DNA from: Solirubrum koreensis
GTDB taxonomy: Bacteria; Bacteroidota; Bacteroidia; Cytophagales; Hymenobacteraceae
Direction: 5' to 3'
Length of the DNA: 64,000 nt
Assembly: GCF_039541855.1 (NCBI RefSeq)
Contig: NZ_BAABHA010000001.1
Span: forward strand, 434,001 to 498,000
The position numbers and the translations under genes were made by a program. Below the pieces are notes generated by a model. The model was not told where the DNA came from. It saw only the letters and a list, made by a program, of their open reading frames with translations, and ran no database searches. Below, piece by piece: positions 51,799 to 61,267 of this stretch (positions are counted from its first letter, which is position 1; every line of letters starts with the position of its first letter).

Positions 51799-52218
51799 TC
51801 ACGAGTTAGGCGGTGTGGCGGGGCGGGGGCGGCGGGTGAGGCGCCAGCCCAGCCACGCGCCGGCCGCGGGCGCCAGCACCATACTGGCCAGGCCGGTGGG
51901 GTCGATAGTGGAGAGCAGGCGCAGCAGCCAGCCCGCCCCAAACCAGCTGACTACGCAGGCCAGCGCCAGCACCGGCCCGCCGTGGGCCAGGTAGCGCGGC
52001 TGCCAGTAGCGGAGCGCCTGCAAAGTGGCCCAGCCCACACTTAAAGGCAGCCCCAGGCCCAGCAGCAGCACGCCCACCACCATGCCAAGGGCGCCGCTGC
52101 CGGGTGCGTTGAGGTTGTAGCCAGGCAGAGAGCCGGAGAGGGCGGCGGCTACCGCTCCGCCCAGCAGCAGGGCCGCGGCCAATCCAAAAAGTACGTGGCG
52201 GGTGCGCAAAACGGGCAT
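51799..52218 (-). CDS. Small membrane protein, unknown
   Basis: A 139-residue protein with four predicted membrane helices (VLFGLAAALLLGGAVAAAL, GMVVGVLLLGLGLPLSVGW, VLALACVVSWFGAGWLLRLL and ASMVLAPAAGAWLGW) and a basic C-terminal tail. No motif recognised. It is convergent with the 50804 gene across the repeat array and terminator. Confidence 0.6.
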   Translation of the reverse strand: MPVLRTRHVLFGLAAALLLGGAVAAALSGSLPGYNLNAPGSGALGMVVGVLLLGLGLPLSVGWATLQALRYWQPRYLAHGGPVLALACVVSWFGAGWLLRLLSTIDPTGLASMVLAPAAGAWLGWRLTRRPRPATPPNS

Positions 52219-52598
52219 GGGCGAAACAAGTAGGGGACGCGGGAGGAAACAGGAGAAAGGTAGCTCCTCGCCCCGACAAATTGCTTGTCCGGAACGCTTG
52301 GGGCGGTGCGGCTGCGCGCCGCCGGGCAGCCGCAGGAGGGCGCCGGTTCAGCGGCTTTTTACTGGGGCGTTGGTTTTGCTATCGGGCGTCAGCACGCGAG
52401 ATGTCTCGGCTGCGCTCGACATGACGTTCTTTTAGCAGGGCGGTTTCGGTGCTCGACAGGACGGGCTATTAGCAGGACGGTCTTGACGCTCGACAGGACG
52501 GCCTTTACATGCTCGAGCTTGCTGCCGGGCACCGCCGGCAGCGGGGGGAAAGGCGACGCCCGCGGAGCAAGGAGCCCGGCAGATGTGCGGGGGGCGGG
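52219..52598. other. Intergenic region with dispersed and direct repeats
   Basis: 380 bases without a convincing gene. 52393-52430 is a degenerate copy (33 of 38) of the inverted-repeat arm at 26070-26107. Directly after it, two 37-bp units (52432-52468 and 52469-52504) repeat ttagcagg..cgg....gctcgacaggacgg. The family is probably non-coding and mobile or transcribed. Confidence 0.6.
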
Positions 52599-54146
52599 TT
52601 ACTCCACCTGCGTCACGGTGTACGTCAGGCGCACGTTGGTGAGCGTTACGTTCTGACTGCTGTTCATCTCGGCCTCCACGAAGTAGCTAAACTGGCTGTT
52701 GTCGATGGCCATGTTAACGGCGGTGCTCACCGTCTGGAAGCCGTTCTGATTGGCGGTAATGCTGGCGTAGGGCGTGTTGGAACCCGCGTAGTTGGTGGTG
52801 CCGTTGACGCCCCGAATCCGCACCAGGCGGGCTATGATGGGAGTGCTGCCGCCGTCGTTTTTGTACCCCTGCAGCTCCAGGTTGGTCACGGTAGCGCCCT
52901 GGGGCAGGTGCACCGGGGCCAGTACCCGGCCGTTGCCCGAGCCGCTCAGGTAAATTTCGGCCGATTGGCCGGAGGTGGTGTTGAACGACACGGGCTGATG
53001 AGTCGCCGGGTTGGCCGCCATGAAATCGAACGGCGCGACCATGTAATACTGCGTCTTGGCCGTGGCGTACGCGTAACTCTCCGCGGCCGGCACGCTCACC
53101 CCGTTGCTGACCTGCAGCTGTCCTTCCTGGGTAAGCGTCATGAGGGTACTGGCCACCGTGGAGTTGGCGTTGTAGCTCACCCACTGGAACCGCTTGCTGG
53201 CTACGGCAGGCACCCCAAAGGTTAGCGCGTTGGATTCCATGAAAACGCCCCAGCGCCCAATGCCCTGGTAGTTGCCGGAGGTGAAGGCGTCCCAGGACCG
53301 GGTGATGAGCGGGCGGTCGGCCGCGGCCAGGATAACGCCCAGGGTGCCGTCGGCGGCGATGTTGCCGGCCACGTGCAGCTGCTGCTGGGCGCTGGTGCGC
53401 CCAATGGCCACCCGGCCGTCGGCCAGCACGCGCAGGCGCTCCGCGCCGGCGGTGCCCAGGCGCAGGGTTTGGTTCACGTCGGCCTGTTGACTGAAGCCGG
53501 CCAAATCGATAAAGCTCTTGGTGGCGGCGTTGGTGCCGCCGCCGGCCGAGAGGCGCAGGTAGCCGTCGTCGGCGGTGGCGGCGGGCGTGCTGCCGCCGGC
53601 CAGCCCGTAGGCGCCGATTTCGCCGGCAATGCGGGCCGTGCCCACGGCCGGCCGGGCGGCGTTGTTGCCGATGGCCGGCGCCAGCATCAGCGCGCCCTGG
53701 CCCAGGTCGAGGCGGGCATTGGGGGCGGGCACGCCCAGGCCCACGTTGCCGGTGTTATCGAGGCGCAGGCCGGTGCTCTGGCCGTCGTTGCTGAGCCAAT
53801 TGCCGTTCAGGCTCAGGTTCCGGGTGGCGGTATGGTTGCCCAGGTTGTCGCCCGAGCCAGCCGTGGGAATGCGGTTCCACTGGCCGCCGAAGTAGTACCA
53901 GAAGCCGGGCTCGGGGCCGTCGGTCTGGAACACCATCAGGCCGGCGGGCAGGCCCGCGCCCATGGCCGTGCGCTGGGCCTCGGTGAGGCGCGGGATAAGC
54001 AGGCCCTTGTCGGTGGCCTGGATGTCGAGGGCGGCCTTCGCATCGGGGGTACTGGTGCCGATACCTACCGAGCCGGTCTGGGCGTGCGTAACCGAGCTGG
54101 CAACCAGCAGCGAACCGACCAGCAAAAGCGGGTAGAATGTTTTCAT
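52599..54146 (-). CDS. Exported adhesin-like surface protein
   Basis: 515 residues with a signal peptide (MKTFYPLLLVGSLLVASSVTH...). It opens with the same GIGTSTPDAKAALDIQATD...IPRLTEAQRTAM module and DNLGNHTATRNLSLNGNWLS block as the gene at 47817. Middle repeats (GLGVPAPNARLDLGQ, later LRLGTAAERLRVLADG-like text) resemble tail-fibre-type beta repeats. The C-terminal domain has many aromatic strands (TVTNLELQGYKNDGGSTPII, YFVEAEMNSSQNVTLTNVRL). It is probably displayed on the surface. A run of nine Gs lies 27 bases before the start. Confidence 0.7.
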   Translation of the reverse strand: MKTFYPLLLVGSLLVASSVTHAQTGSVGIGTSTPDAKAALDIQATDKGLLIPRLTEAQRTAMGAGLPAGLMVFQTDGPEPGFWYYFGGQWNRIPTAGSGDNLGNHTATRNLSLNGNWLSNDGQSTGLRLDNTGNVGLGVPAPNARLDLGQGALMLAPAIGNNAARPAVGTARIAGEIGAYGLAGGSTPAATADDGYLRLSAGGGTNAATKSFIDLAGFSQQADVNQTLRLGTAGAERLRVLADGRVAIGRTSAQQQLHVAGNIAADGTLGVILAAADRPLITRSWDAFTSGNYQGIGRWGVFMESNALTFGVPAVASKRFQWVSYNANSTVASTLMTLTQEGQLQVSNGVSVPAAESYAYATAKTQYYMVAPFDFMAANPATHQPVSFNTTSGQSAEIYLSGSGNGRVLAPVHLPQGATVTNLELQGYKNDGGSTPIIARLVRIRGVNGTTNYAGSNTPYASITANQNGFQTVSTAVNMAIDNSQFSYFVEAEMNSSQNVTLTNVRLTYTVTQVE

Positions 54147-54485
54147 AGGGTAGCGTAAATGGGGCGCTTATAGGGGGGGGGCTCCACGCGGAACCCGTAG
54201 GCAAAATAAACTCATCGAATACTTCAGTACCAGAATATTGTTGTTTTTCTATGGCGAGTTGGGCGGCGGCGCCACGGGCTACCCGGCTGCTGCAGCCGGG
54301 TAGCCCGTGGGAATAGCCAGCCGGTAGTTGAGCGGCTAAACCGAATTTAAGGCCCTCACCTCGGCACCCGGCCGGCACCCGGCCACCCAAACACGAACGC
54401 TCCCGGCAGCGCGGTGGGTTGCGCTACCGGGAGCGGTAGGGTGGGGTTGGGCTAACGTGTTAGGGACCGTACAGCCGCGCCGGCC
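54147..54485. other. Intergenic region with G-run and two hairpins
   Basis: 339 bases without a gene. It holds nine consecutive Gs (54173-54181), a perfect 17-base-arm hairpin (54272-54288 and 54294-54310, 5-base loop) that lacks a U-tract, and the efflux-operon terminator (54398-54435). Confidence 0.6.
54398..54435 (-). terminator. Terminator downstream of the TolC-family gene
   Basis: 15-base arms 54398-54412 and 54421-54435 with one mismatch and an 8-base loop, about 50 bases past the efflux operon's last stop. No strong U-tract. Confidence 0.5.
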
Positions 54486-55925
54486 TTACTTCGCTTGCGG
54501 GGCTTGTTGCACCAGCTCGCCGCTGAGCTGGCGCAGCGTGGTTTCGGCCTGCTTGGCGTTAAAGCGTGCATCGAGCAGGCGGTTTTCGGCGTCAATCTGG
54601 TTGCGTTGGGCTTCTCGCAGGGCCAGCGGCGTGAGCAGGCCTAGGCGGTAGCGCTCCAGGGTAATGGCCACGTTCTGGCGGGCCAGCTGAATGTTGGCTT
54701 CTTCCAGATCAAGGGTTTGCAGGCGGTTCTGGTACTGCAAATAGGCTTGCTCGGCCTGGGAGTTAAGGTCGAGCTGGGTTTGCTCGAGCTGGAGCTGGCT
54801 CTGCTCGATGTTGATGCGGGCGTTCTGCTCGAGGCGGCGGCGGTTAAAACCATCAAAAATGGGCACGGTAGCCACCACGCCGTAGTTAAAGCCCTGCGTG
54901 CGGCCGGTGTTGGTAACCAGTGCGCTGCCGAAGAAGGCGGCGCCGTTTACGTTGCGGTTCAGGCCGTAGCCGCTGGTGAGGCCCACCTGCGGAAAGCGGC
55001 TGGCCGTTACCAGACGGCGGTCGTAGTTGGCCACGTCCACACCCAGGCGGGCTACCTGCAGCTGCGGGTTGCGCTGCACAATGCCGGTTACCACGGCGTC
55101 TTTGCGCAGGTCGCGGTTTACCACAATGGAGTCGGCGGGGGCCAGGTCGGTTTCCGGTTTGCGGGCCAGCAGGTTGTTCAGGTTTACCTTGGCCGTGGCC
55201 AGGGCTTCCTGCTGCTGAATGAGCGCGGCGCGGTCGGCGTTAAAGTCTACCTGGGCCGTGAGCAGCTCCACCTTGGCCGCCACGCCCACATTCACGCGGG
55301 CCTGCGTGAGGTCGATGCGGGCCTGCCCGATCTTCAGGGCCTCCTCGAACGCCCGGATGCGGCCCGACTCGCGCACCACGGCGAAATAGGCATCGGTGAT
55401 GTTGGCCACCGTTTGCTCCACGGTGTTGCGCGTAATCTGTTGCTGCTGCAGCTCAAGGGTCCGCAGTCGGTCGTAGGCAATGAACATGCCCAGGCCGTCG
55501 AATACAGTCCAGGTCAGGGCCACGTTCGTGTTCAGCTGGTTGGAGCGGGCGCCGGTGGCAATACTCGGGTCGGGGCGGGCCGAGGACTCCTGCCGCACGT
55601 TGTTAATGGTGTAGTTGCGGGTGAAGTTGCCGTTCACCGTGGGCAGTTGCCCGGCGTTGCCGCGGGTTACGTTGTTGGTGGCAATGCGCTCATCGCGCTG
55701 GGCAATACGAATGCCGTAGTTGTTCTCCAGTCCCAACCGAATGGCCTCTTCCAGCGACAGGGCCGGGGCCGGCGCTACTGTAGCAGGTTTGGCGAGCTGG
55801 TCGCCGGGGTTGGGTTTAACGGGCCGTTGCTGCGCCAAGGCCAGGAGCGGGGCCAGCAGCAGCACGATAAAAGAGAAGGAGCGAAGCACTGGAATGATTT
55901 TCAGAGCGAGGGTTGATGAGGGCAT
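54486..55925 (-). CDS. TolC-family outer-membrane efflux protein
   Basis: 479 residues with a signal peptide (LRSFSFIVLLLAPLLALAQQ). Two outer-membrane efflux repeats: SLEEAIRLGLENNYGIRIAQ...AVTYFAVVRESGRI-type helices with long heptad stretches, and a second repeat from about residue 260 (DLAPADSIVVNRDLRKD, RNPQLQVARLGVDVANYD). It should form a trimeric channel through the outer membrane. It is the last gene of a three-gene efflux operon (adaptor, pump, channel) read on the minus strand. Confidence 0.93.
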   Translation of the reverse strand: MPSSTLALKIIPVLRSFSFIVLLLAPLLALAQQRPVKPNPGDQLAKPATVAPAPALSLEEAIRLGLENNYGIRIAQRDERIATNNVTRGNAGQLPTVNGNFTRNYTINNVRQESSARPDPSIATGARSNQLNTNVALTWTVFDGLGMFIAYDRLRTLELQQQQITRNTVEQTVANITDAYFAVVRESGRIRAFEEALKIGQARIDLTQARVNVGVAAKVELLTAQVDFNADRAALIQQQEALATAKVNLNNLLARKPETDLAPADSIVVNRDLRKDAVVTGIVQRNPQLQVARLGVDVANYDRRLVTASRFPQVGLTSGYGLNRNVNGAAFFGSALVTNTGRTQGFNYGVVATVPIFDGFNRRRLEQNARINIEQSQLQLEQTQLDLNSQAEQAYLQYQNRLQTLDLEEANIQLARQNVAITLERYRLGLLTPLALREAQRNQIDAENRLLDARFNAKQAETTLRQLSGELVQQAPQAK

Positions 55926-56063
55926 TTCTGACGAACCGAATGCCGGTTCTCGCAGAGGTTCGCAGAGGCTCGCGCCAGGGTGCGCACCGTCCGTTCTTGC
56001 CTTGTTTATGGTCGATATTCACCCCCGCCCCGCCTTTGCAGGGCGGAACGGGGGGGGTAACGT

Positions 56064-59000
56064 TTACGCTAACGCCGGTTCTTGCACCGGCTTGTCGGGC
56101 ACGGGGGCTTCGGCTTCAGGCTGCACGTGCTTGCGCTTTTTGGCCGACGCGAAGTACGAGTACATCACCGGCACAATGTACAGCGTGAGGGCCGTGGAGA
56201 AAATCAGGCCGCCCACTACCCCGATGCCCATGGCCCGGCGGCTGAGGGCACCTGCACCGGTGGCCAGGGCAATGGGCAGAATACCCAGAATGGCGCACAA
56301 GGACGTCATGAGAATGGGACGAAAACGAGTGGCGGCGGCCTCTAGCAGGGCCTGGCGGTATTCCACGCCCTGCTCCACGCGCTGGTTCGCAAATTCCACG
56401 ATGAGGATACCGTTTTTCGTTACCAGACCGATGAGCATAATCACCCCGATTTGAGAGAAGATGTTCAGCGACTGGTTGAAGTACCACAGGCTGAGCAAGG
56501 CGCCGGCCAGGGCCAGCGGCACCGTTACCATGATAATGGCCGGGTCCTTAAAGCTCTCGAACTGGGCGGCCAGCGTGAGGTAGATGAGCAGCAGGGCGAG
56601 GCCAAAGGCGAAAATCAGCGACGAAGAGCTGTCCTGGAAGTCGCGGGAAGCGCCCGATAATTCGGTGGAGAAGGTTTCGTCCAGGTTTTGCTCGGCCAGC
56701 CGCTGCATGGCGGCAATGCCCTCACCGAGGGTTTTGCCTTTGGCCAACGACGCCGAGAACGTAGCCGAGTTGTAACGGTTAAAGCGGAACAGCTGCGGCG
56801 GCGTGCTGCTTTCGCTCAGGGTAATTACGTTGTCGAGCTGCACCTGCTCGCCGCGGTTGTTTTTCACCGACAGCAGGCGCACGTCCAGCGGCTGGTCGCG
56901 GTTTTCGCGCCGCACCTGCCCGATGATCTGGTACTGCTTGCCTTCGCGAATGAAGTAGCCATAGCGCTGCCCGCTGAGGCCCGCCTGCAAGGTTTGCGAA
57001 ATGTCCTGCACCGACACGCCCAGGCTCTGGGCCTTCTCGCGGTCGATGTTGATGCGCAGCTCGGGCTTGTTGAACTTCAGGTTCACGTCCACGAACTGGA
57101 ACGTAGGGTCGGCCTGGGCCGCGGCCAGAAACTTGGGCACCGCCGTGCGCAGCTTCTCAAAGTCCTGGGTTTGCACTACGAACTGCACCGGCAAGCCGCC
57201 GCCGCCGCCGCCGCCAATGCTTTGGTCCTGCGAAATGGAGGTACGGGCGGCCGTCAGCTTTTTCACGCCGGCGCTCAGGGCATCGGCTATTTCCGATTGT
57301 GGTTTTTCGCGCTTGTCGGCATCCACCAGCAGCACGCGGGCAATGCCCGTGTTGGTGCCGCCGCCGCCGCCAAAGCCCGGCGAGGTTACCGTAAACACGC
57401 TGGCCCGGTTTTCACCGGTGGAGTCCATTACCAGCTTGGTGAGCTGGGTAACGTAGCGGTCCATAAACTCGAACGAAGCGCCTTCCGGGGCCGTGGCGTT
57501 TACGTTCACGCGGCTGCGGTCTTCCACCGGAGCTAGCTCAGAGGGAATTGTTTTAAAGAAATAGTACGTGCCGGCCAGCGTACCCAGCACAATTACCCAG
57601 GCCCATACGCGGCTGCGTAGGAAGGAGTCGAGGCTGTTTTTGTAGCCGTTGGTGAGGGCCACGAAGAAGGGCTCGGTTTTGCGGTAAAACCAGCTGTGGC
57701 CATGCTCGCCCACCGGGCGCTTAAGCAGGCGGGAGCACATCATCGGTGTCAGCGTTAAGCTCACGAAGGCCGAAATCAGCACCGAGCCGGCCACCACAAT
57801 GCCGAACTCGCGGAACAGGCGGCCCGTGATGCCCTCCAGGAACACCACCGGCAGAAACACCGCCGCCAGTACCACCGTGGTCGATACAATGGCGAAGAAG
57901 ATTTCCTCGGAGCCCTTCTGGGCCGCTTCCATGGGTTCTTCGCCCGCCTCAATGCGCGAGTAAATGTTCTCCAGCACCACAATGGCGTCGTCGACCACCA
58001 GACCAATGGCCAGCACGATGGCCAGCATGGTTAGCACGTTGATGGAGAAGTTGAGCAGGTACATCACGAAGAAGATACCCACCAACGACACCGGAATGGC
58101 CACCACCGGAATGAGTGTGGAACGCCAGTCGCGCAGGAATAGGAAGATGATGACCACCACCAGCACAAAGGCCTCGAAAATGGTGTTCTTCACCTCGTCG
58201 AGCGAGTTGCGGATGAAGATGGAGTTGTCGAAGCCCGGCGCCAGTTTCAGGTCTTTGGGCAGATCGGCCTGGTACTGCTCAAGGCGCTTGTTGAACTCGT
58301 CGGCAATTTCAATCTGGTTCGAGCCCGGCTGCGGAATAACCGCCAGGCCCACCATGGGCACGCCGTTCACGCGAAACAGCGTCTGGTCGTTTTCGGGGTA
58401 GAGTTCGGCATAGCCCACGTCCGACATGCGGATGAGGGAGGTGGAGTCGCGGCGCAGAATCAGGTCGTTGAAGTCCTTCTCGCTCGACAGGCGGCCCATG
58501 GTGCGCAGCGTAAGCTGGGTGTTAGCCCCTTGCACGGCGCCCGAAGGCAGCTCCACGTTTTCGCGGGCCAGGGCCTGCTGCACTTCGCTCGGCGAAACGC
58601 GCAGCGCCGTGAGGCGCACGGGGTCCAACCACAGGCGCATGGAGTATTTCCGCTCGCCGTACACCCGCACTTCCGACACACCAGGAATGGTTTGCAGACG
58701 CTCTTTCAGGGTGTTGTTGGCGTAGTCGGTCAGCTCCAGCAAAGTGCGCTTGTCGGAGCTGAGGTAGGTCATTACAATCGGCTGTGAGTCGGCGTTGGCC
58801 TTCTGCACCGTAGGCGGGTCCAGGTCGCGCGGCAGGCGGCCCCCAACCCCCGATACCTTGTCGCGTACGTCGTTGGCAGCCGTTTCCAGATCGGCTTCCA
58901 GGTCGAACTCCACCGTAATGGTAGCGCGGCCGTCGCGCGAGGTGGAGGTCATGTTTTTAATCCCCTGGATACCGTTCAGGGCTTCTTCGAGCGGCTCGGT

Positions 59001-59189
59001 TACCTGGCCCTGAATTACATCGGCGGAAGCGCCGGTGTAGTTGGCCGACACCGTAATGATGGGCGGGTCAACACTGGGGTATTCGCGCACCGAGAGGTAG
59101 CGGTAGCCAATCACGCCGAAGAGCACGATGACCAGGCTCATCACGATGGCCAATACCGGGCGGCTGATACTGGTGGAGGATAAAGACAT
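56064..59189 (-). CDS. RND efflux pump (HAE1-type permease)
   Basis: A 1041-residue inner-membrane pump with twelve predicted helices and two large periplasmic loops. Visible: STSISRPVLAIVMSLVIVLFG (first helix), the proton-relay region GLVVDDAIVVLENIYSRIEAG in TM4, GRATITVEFDLEADLETAAN in the porter domain, and AVFLPVVFLEGITGRLFREF. The second half repeats the fold (FGLALLLIYLTLAAQFES, GLVTKNGILIVEFANQ). It exports drugs or other toxic compounds with the adaptor and TolC proteins of the same operon. Confidence 0.96.
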   Translation of the reverse strand: MSLSSTSISRPVLAIVMSLVIVLFGVIGYRYLSVREYPSVDPPIITVSANYTGASADVIQGQVTEPLEEALNGIQGIKNMTSTSRDGRATITVEFDLEADLETAANDVRDKVSGVGGRLPRDLDPPTVQKANADSQPIVMTYLSSDKRTLLELTDYANNTLKERLQTIPGVSEVRVYGERKYSMRLWLDPVRLTALRVSPSEVQQALARENVELPSGAVQGANTQLTLRTMGRLSSEKDFNDLILRRDSTSLIRMSDVGYAELYPENDQTLFRVNGVPMVGLAVIPQPGSNQIEIADEFNKRLEQYQADLPKDLKLAPGFDNSIFIRNSLDEVKNTIFEAFVLVVVIIFLFLRDWRSTLIPVVAIPVSLVGIFFVMYLLNFSINVLTMLAIVLAIGLVVDDAIVVLENIYSRIEAGEEPMEAAQKGSEEIFFAIVSTTVVLAAVFLPVVFLEGITGRLFREFGIVVAGSVLISAFVSLTLTPMMCSRLLKRPVGEHGHSWFYRKTEPFFVALTNGYKNSLDSFLRSRVWAWVIVLGTLAGTYYFFKTIPSELAPVEDRSRVNVNATAPEGASFEFMDRYVTQLTKLVMDSTGENRASVFTVTSPGFGGGGGTNTGIARVLLVDADKREKPQSEIADALSAGVKKLTAARTSISQDQSIGGGGGGGLPVQFVVQTQDFEKLRTAVPKFLAAAQADPTFQFVDVNLKFNKPELRINIDREKAQSLGVSVQDISQTLQAGLSGQRYGYFIREGKQYQIIGQVRRENRDQPLDVRLLSVKNNRGEQVQLDNVITLSESSTPPQLFRFNRYNSATFSASLAKGKTLGEGIAAMQRLAEQNLDETFSTELSGASRDFQDSSSSLIFAFGLALLLIYLTLAAQFESFKDPAIIMVTVPLALAGALLSLWYFNQSLNIFSQIGVIMLIGLVTKNGILIVEFANQRVEQGVEYRQALLEAAATRFRPILMTSLCAILGILPIALATGAGALSRRAMGIGVVGGLIFSTALTLYIVPVMYSYFASAKKRKHVQPEAEAPVPDKPVQEPALA

Positions 59190-59335
59190 AGGTACTGCGG
59201 GAACAAAAATCCGACCTCCGAAATGGCCGAAATGCTTAGTTGCCTAAGCGGGTGTTTTTGCGTTGCTGACGTTGTGAAGCTGAAGCGGCTGGTGCACGTG
59301 GCCTGCCCAAACCGCTCCGGTCACCGCTAAAGCGG

Positions 59336-59369
59336 CAAGCTCCCCGGCCGCAAAGAGCCGGGGAGCTTG
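59336..59369 (-). terminator. Hairpin after the adaptor gene
   Basis: Perfect 13-base arms 59336-59348 and 59357-59369 with an 8-base loop, 7 bases past the adaptor stop. No long U-tract, so it may attenuate transcription within the operon. Confidence 0.5.
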
Positions 59370-59376
59370 GAGGAGC

Positions 59377-60570
59377 CTATTGTGCCGGTTGGATTCTGAT
59401 TTTATCCCCGGGTTTAACCTGCAGAATGCCGGTGCGCATAATGGTGTCGCCGGCGGCCAGGCCTTCGGTTATCTGCAGCAGTTTTTCCGAGCGTATGCCA
59501 ATCTTCACGTTCTGTGGCTGGGCTTTGCCGTCCACCACCTTGTACACGCGGTAGCCACTGGCTTCCGGCGACACCGACTCCGTAGGAATCTGGATGGCTT
59601 CTTCCACCTGGCCAATGTTCAGGTTAACCCGCACAAAGGCGCCGGGGCGCAGCTCCTGCCTGCCGTTGGGGTACACCGCCCGCACCGACAACGTGCGCGA
59701 AGCCGGGTCGATCTGCGGGTTAATGGCGTATACCTTGGCTTCGTATTTCTTACTGTTGGCCTCGTCAAGTACAGTTACAGCGTCGCCCACTTTCACAGCG
59801 TTAGCGTAGCGGCCCGGCACGGCAAAATCAATTTTAACCGGCGTAATGCGCGAGAGCGTGGTCACGGGCGTGTTAGGCGTAACGTACCCACCCACCGATA
59901 CCGAGCGCAGCCCCACCACGCCGCTAAACGGCGCTCGAATGTAGGCCTTGGCCAGGTTGGCTTGCAGCAGCTGCAAATCGGCCTGCGCGGTTAGCACCTG
60001 GTTGTTGCTTTGCTCGTACTCCTGCTGGCTGATGTATTCCTTTTCCAGCAAGGTGCGCTGGCGCTTTTCCTGGTCGCGGAACAGTTTCAGGTTGTATTGC
60101 AGGCGCTTGAGCTGGGCCTGTATTTCGTCGGCATTAATGCTAAGCAGCAATTGGCCTTTTTGCACCGGCTGGCCCTCCTTGAAGTTCAGGCTGGTAATGC
60201 GGCCGTTAATTTCGCTTCGCACCGTTACCTGCTCATCGGCCAGCACCGAGCCGGTGGCGGCAATGGCATCGGTGAGGCGAGTGGGCTTCACCACGTACAC
60301 CTGCACGGGTAGGGGAGCCCCGCCGCCACCCGCGCCGCCCCGGCCTCCTCCGGGGCCGCCTTTGGCCGCCGGGCCTCCAGCGGCGGCGCCTTTTCCGCCG
60401 CCCTTGCCGCCTTCGGCGCTTTGGGAGGGGAAGTAGGTAATCTTAACAAAGGCCAGCACCGCTACCGTTAGCGCGGCCAGCAGCCACCACAGCCAGGCCC
60501 GACTCGGTTTTCGGTCGTATTCGTCGTAAACCTCGGGGGTGTTGGTCGTTGGCTCGGTCGTCTGAGGCAT
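59377..60570 (-). CDS. RND efflux periplasmic adaptor subunit
   Basis: 397 residues from ATG 60570 (MPQTTEPTTNTPEVYDEYD). One anchor helix (AWLWWLLAALTVAVLAFVKI) is followed by a long Gly/Ala/Lys-rich linker (roughly residues 52-84) that is unusual for the family. Next come the lipoyl half (VEVRSEINGRITSLNFKEGQ-like, here VTVRSEINGRITSLNFKEGQ), a coiled-coil hairpin, and the second half (KAYIRAPFSGVVGLRSVSVG). It links the pump to TolC in the periplasm. It is the first gene of the operon. Confidence 0.93.
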   Translation of the reverse strand: MPQTTEPTTNTPEVYDEYDRKPSRAWLWWLLAALTVAVLAFVKITYFPSQSAEGGKGGGKGAAAGGPAAKGGPGGGRGGAGGGGAPLPVQVYVVKPTRLTDAIAATGSVLADEQVTVRSEINGRITSLNFKEGQPVQKGQLLLSINADEIQAQLKRLQYNLKLFRDQEKRQRTLLEKEYISQQEYEQSNNQVLTAQADLQLLQANLAKAYIRAPFSGVVGLRSVSVGGYVTPNTPVTTLSRITPVKIDFAVPGRYANAVKVGDAVTVLDEANSKKYEAKVYAINPQIDPASRTLSVRAVYPNGRQELRPGAFVRVNLNIGQVEEAIQIPTESVSPEASGYRVYKVVDGKAQPQNVKIGIRSEKLLQITEGLAAGDTIMRTGILQVKPGDKIRIQPAQ

Positions 60571-60704
60571 GAAGCGGGTGGGTAAAAAGCAAAAAATATC
60601 GGACCCAACGCCTTGCGCGGCAGGACCGATAGGCACAAACACCTGCGGGCTGAAAAAGGTTGGGCGGCCCGCAGGATTGCCTCGGTTTTGGGTGTCACGG
60701 ACAC

Positions 60705-60735
60705 AAAAAAAGCCTGCACGTTGCAGGCTTTTTTT
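60705..60735 (-). terminator. Intrinsic terminator of the DUF892 gene
   Basis: Perfect 14-base arms 60705-60718 and 60722-60735 with a 3-base loop; A and T runs are at the outer ends. It lies 29 bases past the stop at 60764. Confidence 0.8.
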
Positions 60736-60763
60736 AAAAATACGGGGCCCGGAAGCCTCCCGT

Positions 60764-61267
60764 TTACATAGCGCGCTGATTGATATAGCCTTTGGCCAGA
60801 TCGTTCAGTTTGGTGTCGGCGAACTGCTCTTCCTGCAGGGTTTGCGCCAGCAGCGAAGCGGCCTCGGAGTGGCCCAGGCGCTCGGCAAAGTGCCGCGCCG
60901 TGCCGTAGCCCGAAATTTCGTAGTGCTCGATGCGCTGCGAAGCTGCGATAAGCGCGGCGTCTTTCACCTCGTCTTTAGCGTCTTCGCTAATGGTTTCCTT
61001 GCCTTCGGCCACCAAACCCTGCATGGCTTTGCAGGTGTGGCCATCGAGGCTAATGTTCAAGCCGCGGCCAATTTGCTCCAGACGAGCTACCTGGTTTTGG
61101 GTTTCCTGCAGGTGCATTTCAAAGGCCTGGCGCAGGCGTGGGTCACGGGCTTCGCCGGCCATCTGGGGCAGCGCCTTCACCAATTGGGTTTCAGCGCTGT
61201 ACAAATCTTTCAGTTGCTCGGCAAAAAGGTCTTCGAGCGAGTTAAGCTTGCCTTCAAAGAATCCCAT
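60764..61267 (-). CDS. DUF892 (YciE/YciF-like) ferritin-like protein
   Basis: A 167-residue four-helix protein: SLEDLFAEQLKDLYSAETQL, LRQAFEMHLQETQNQVARLE and HYEISGYGTARHFAERLGH. The paired E..H residues suit the ferritin-like DUF892 family, induced by stress in other bacteria. Metal ligands are not confirmed by position here. Probably stress-linked and monocistronic. Confidence 0.88.
   Translation of the reverse strand: MGFFEGKLNSLEDLFAEQLKDLYSAETQLVKALPQMAGEARDPRLRQAFEMHLQETQNQVARLEQIGRGLNISLDGHTCKAMQGLVAEGKETISEDAKDEVKDAALIAASQRIEHYEISGYGTARHFAERLGHSEAASLLAQTLQEEQFADTKLNDLAKGYINQRAM

Noticed and set aside
56050..56057. Second poly-G run as a phase-variation site
   Set aside because: It lies downstream of the pump gene, in the leader-less gap before the TolC gene end, with no clear effect on a start.
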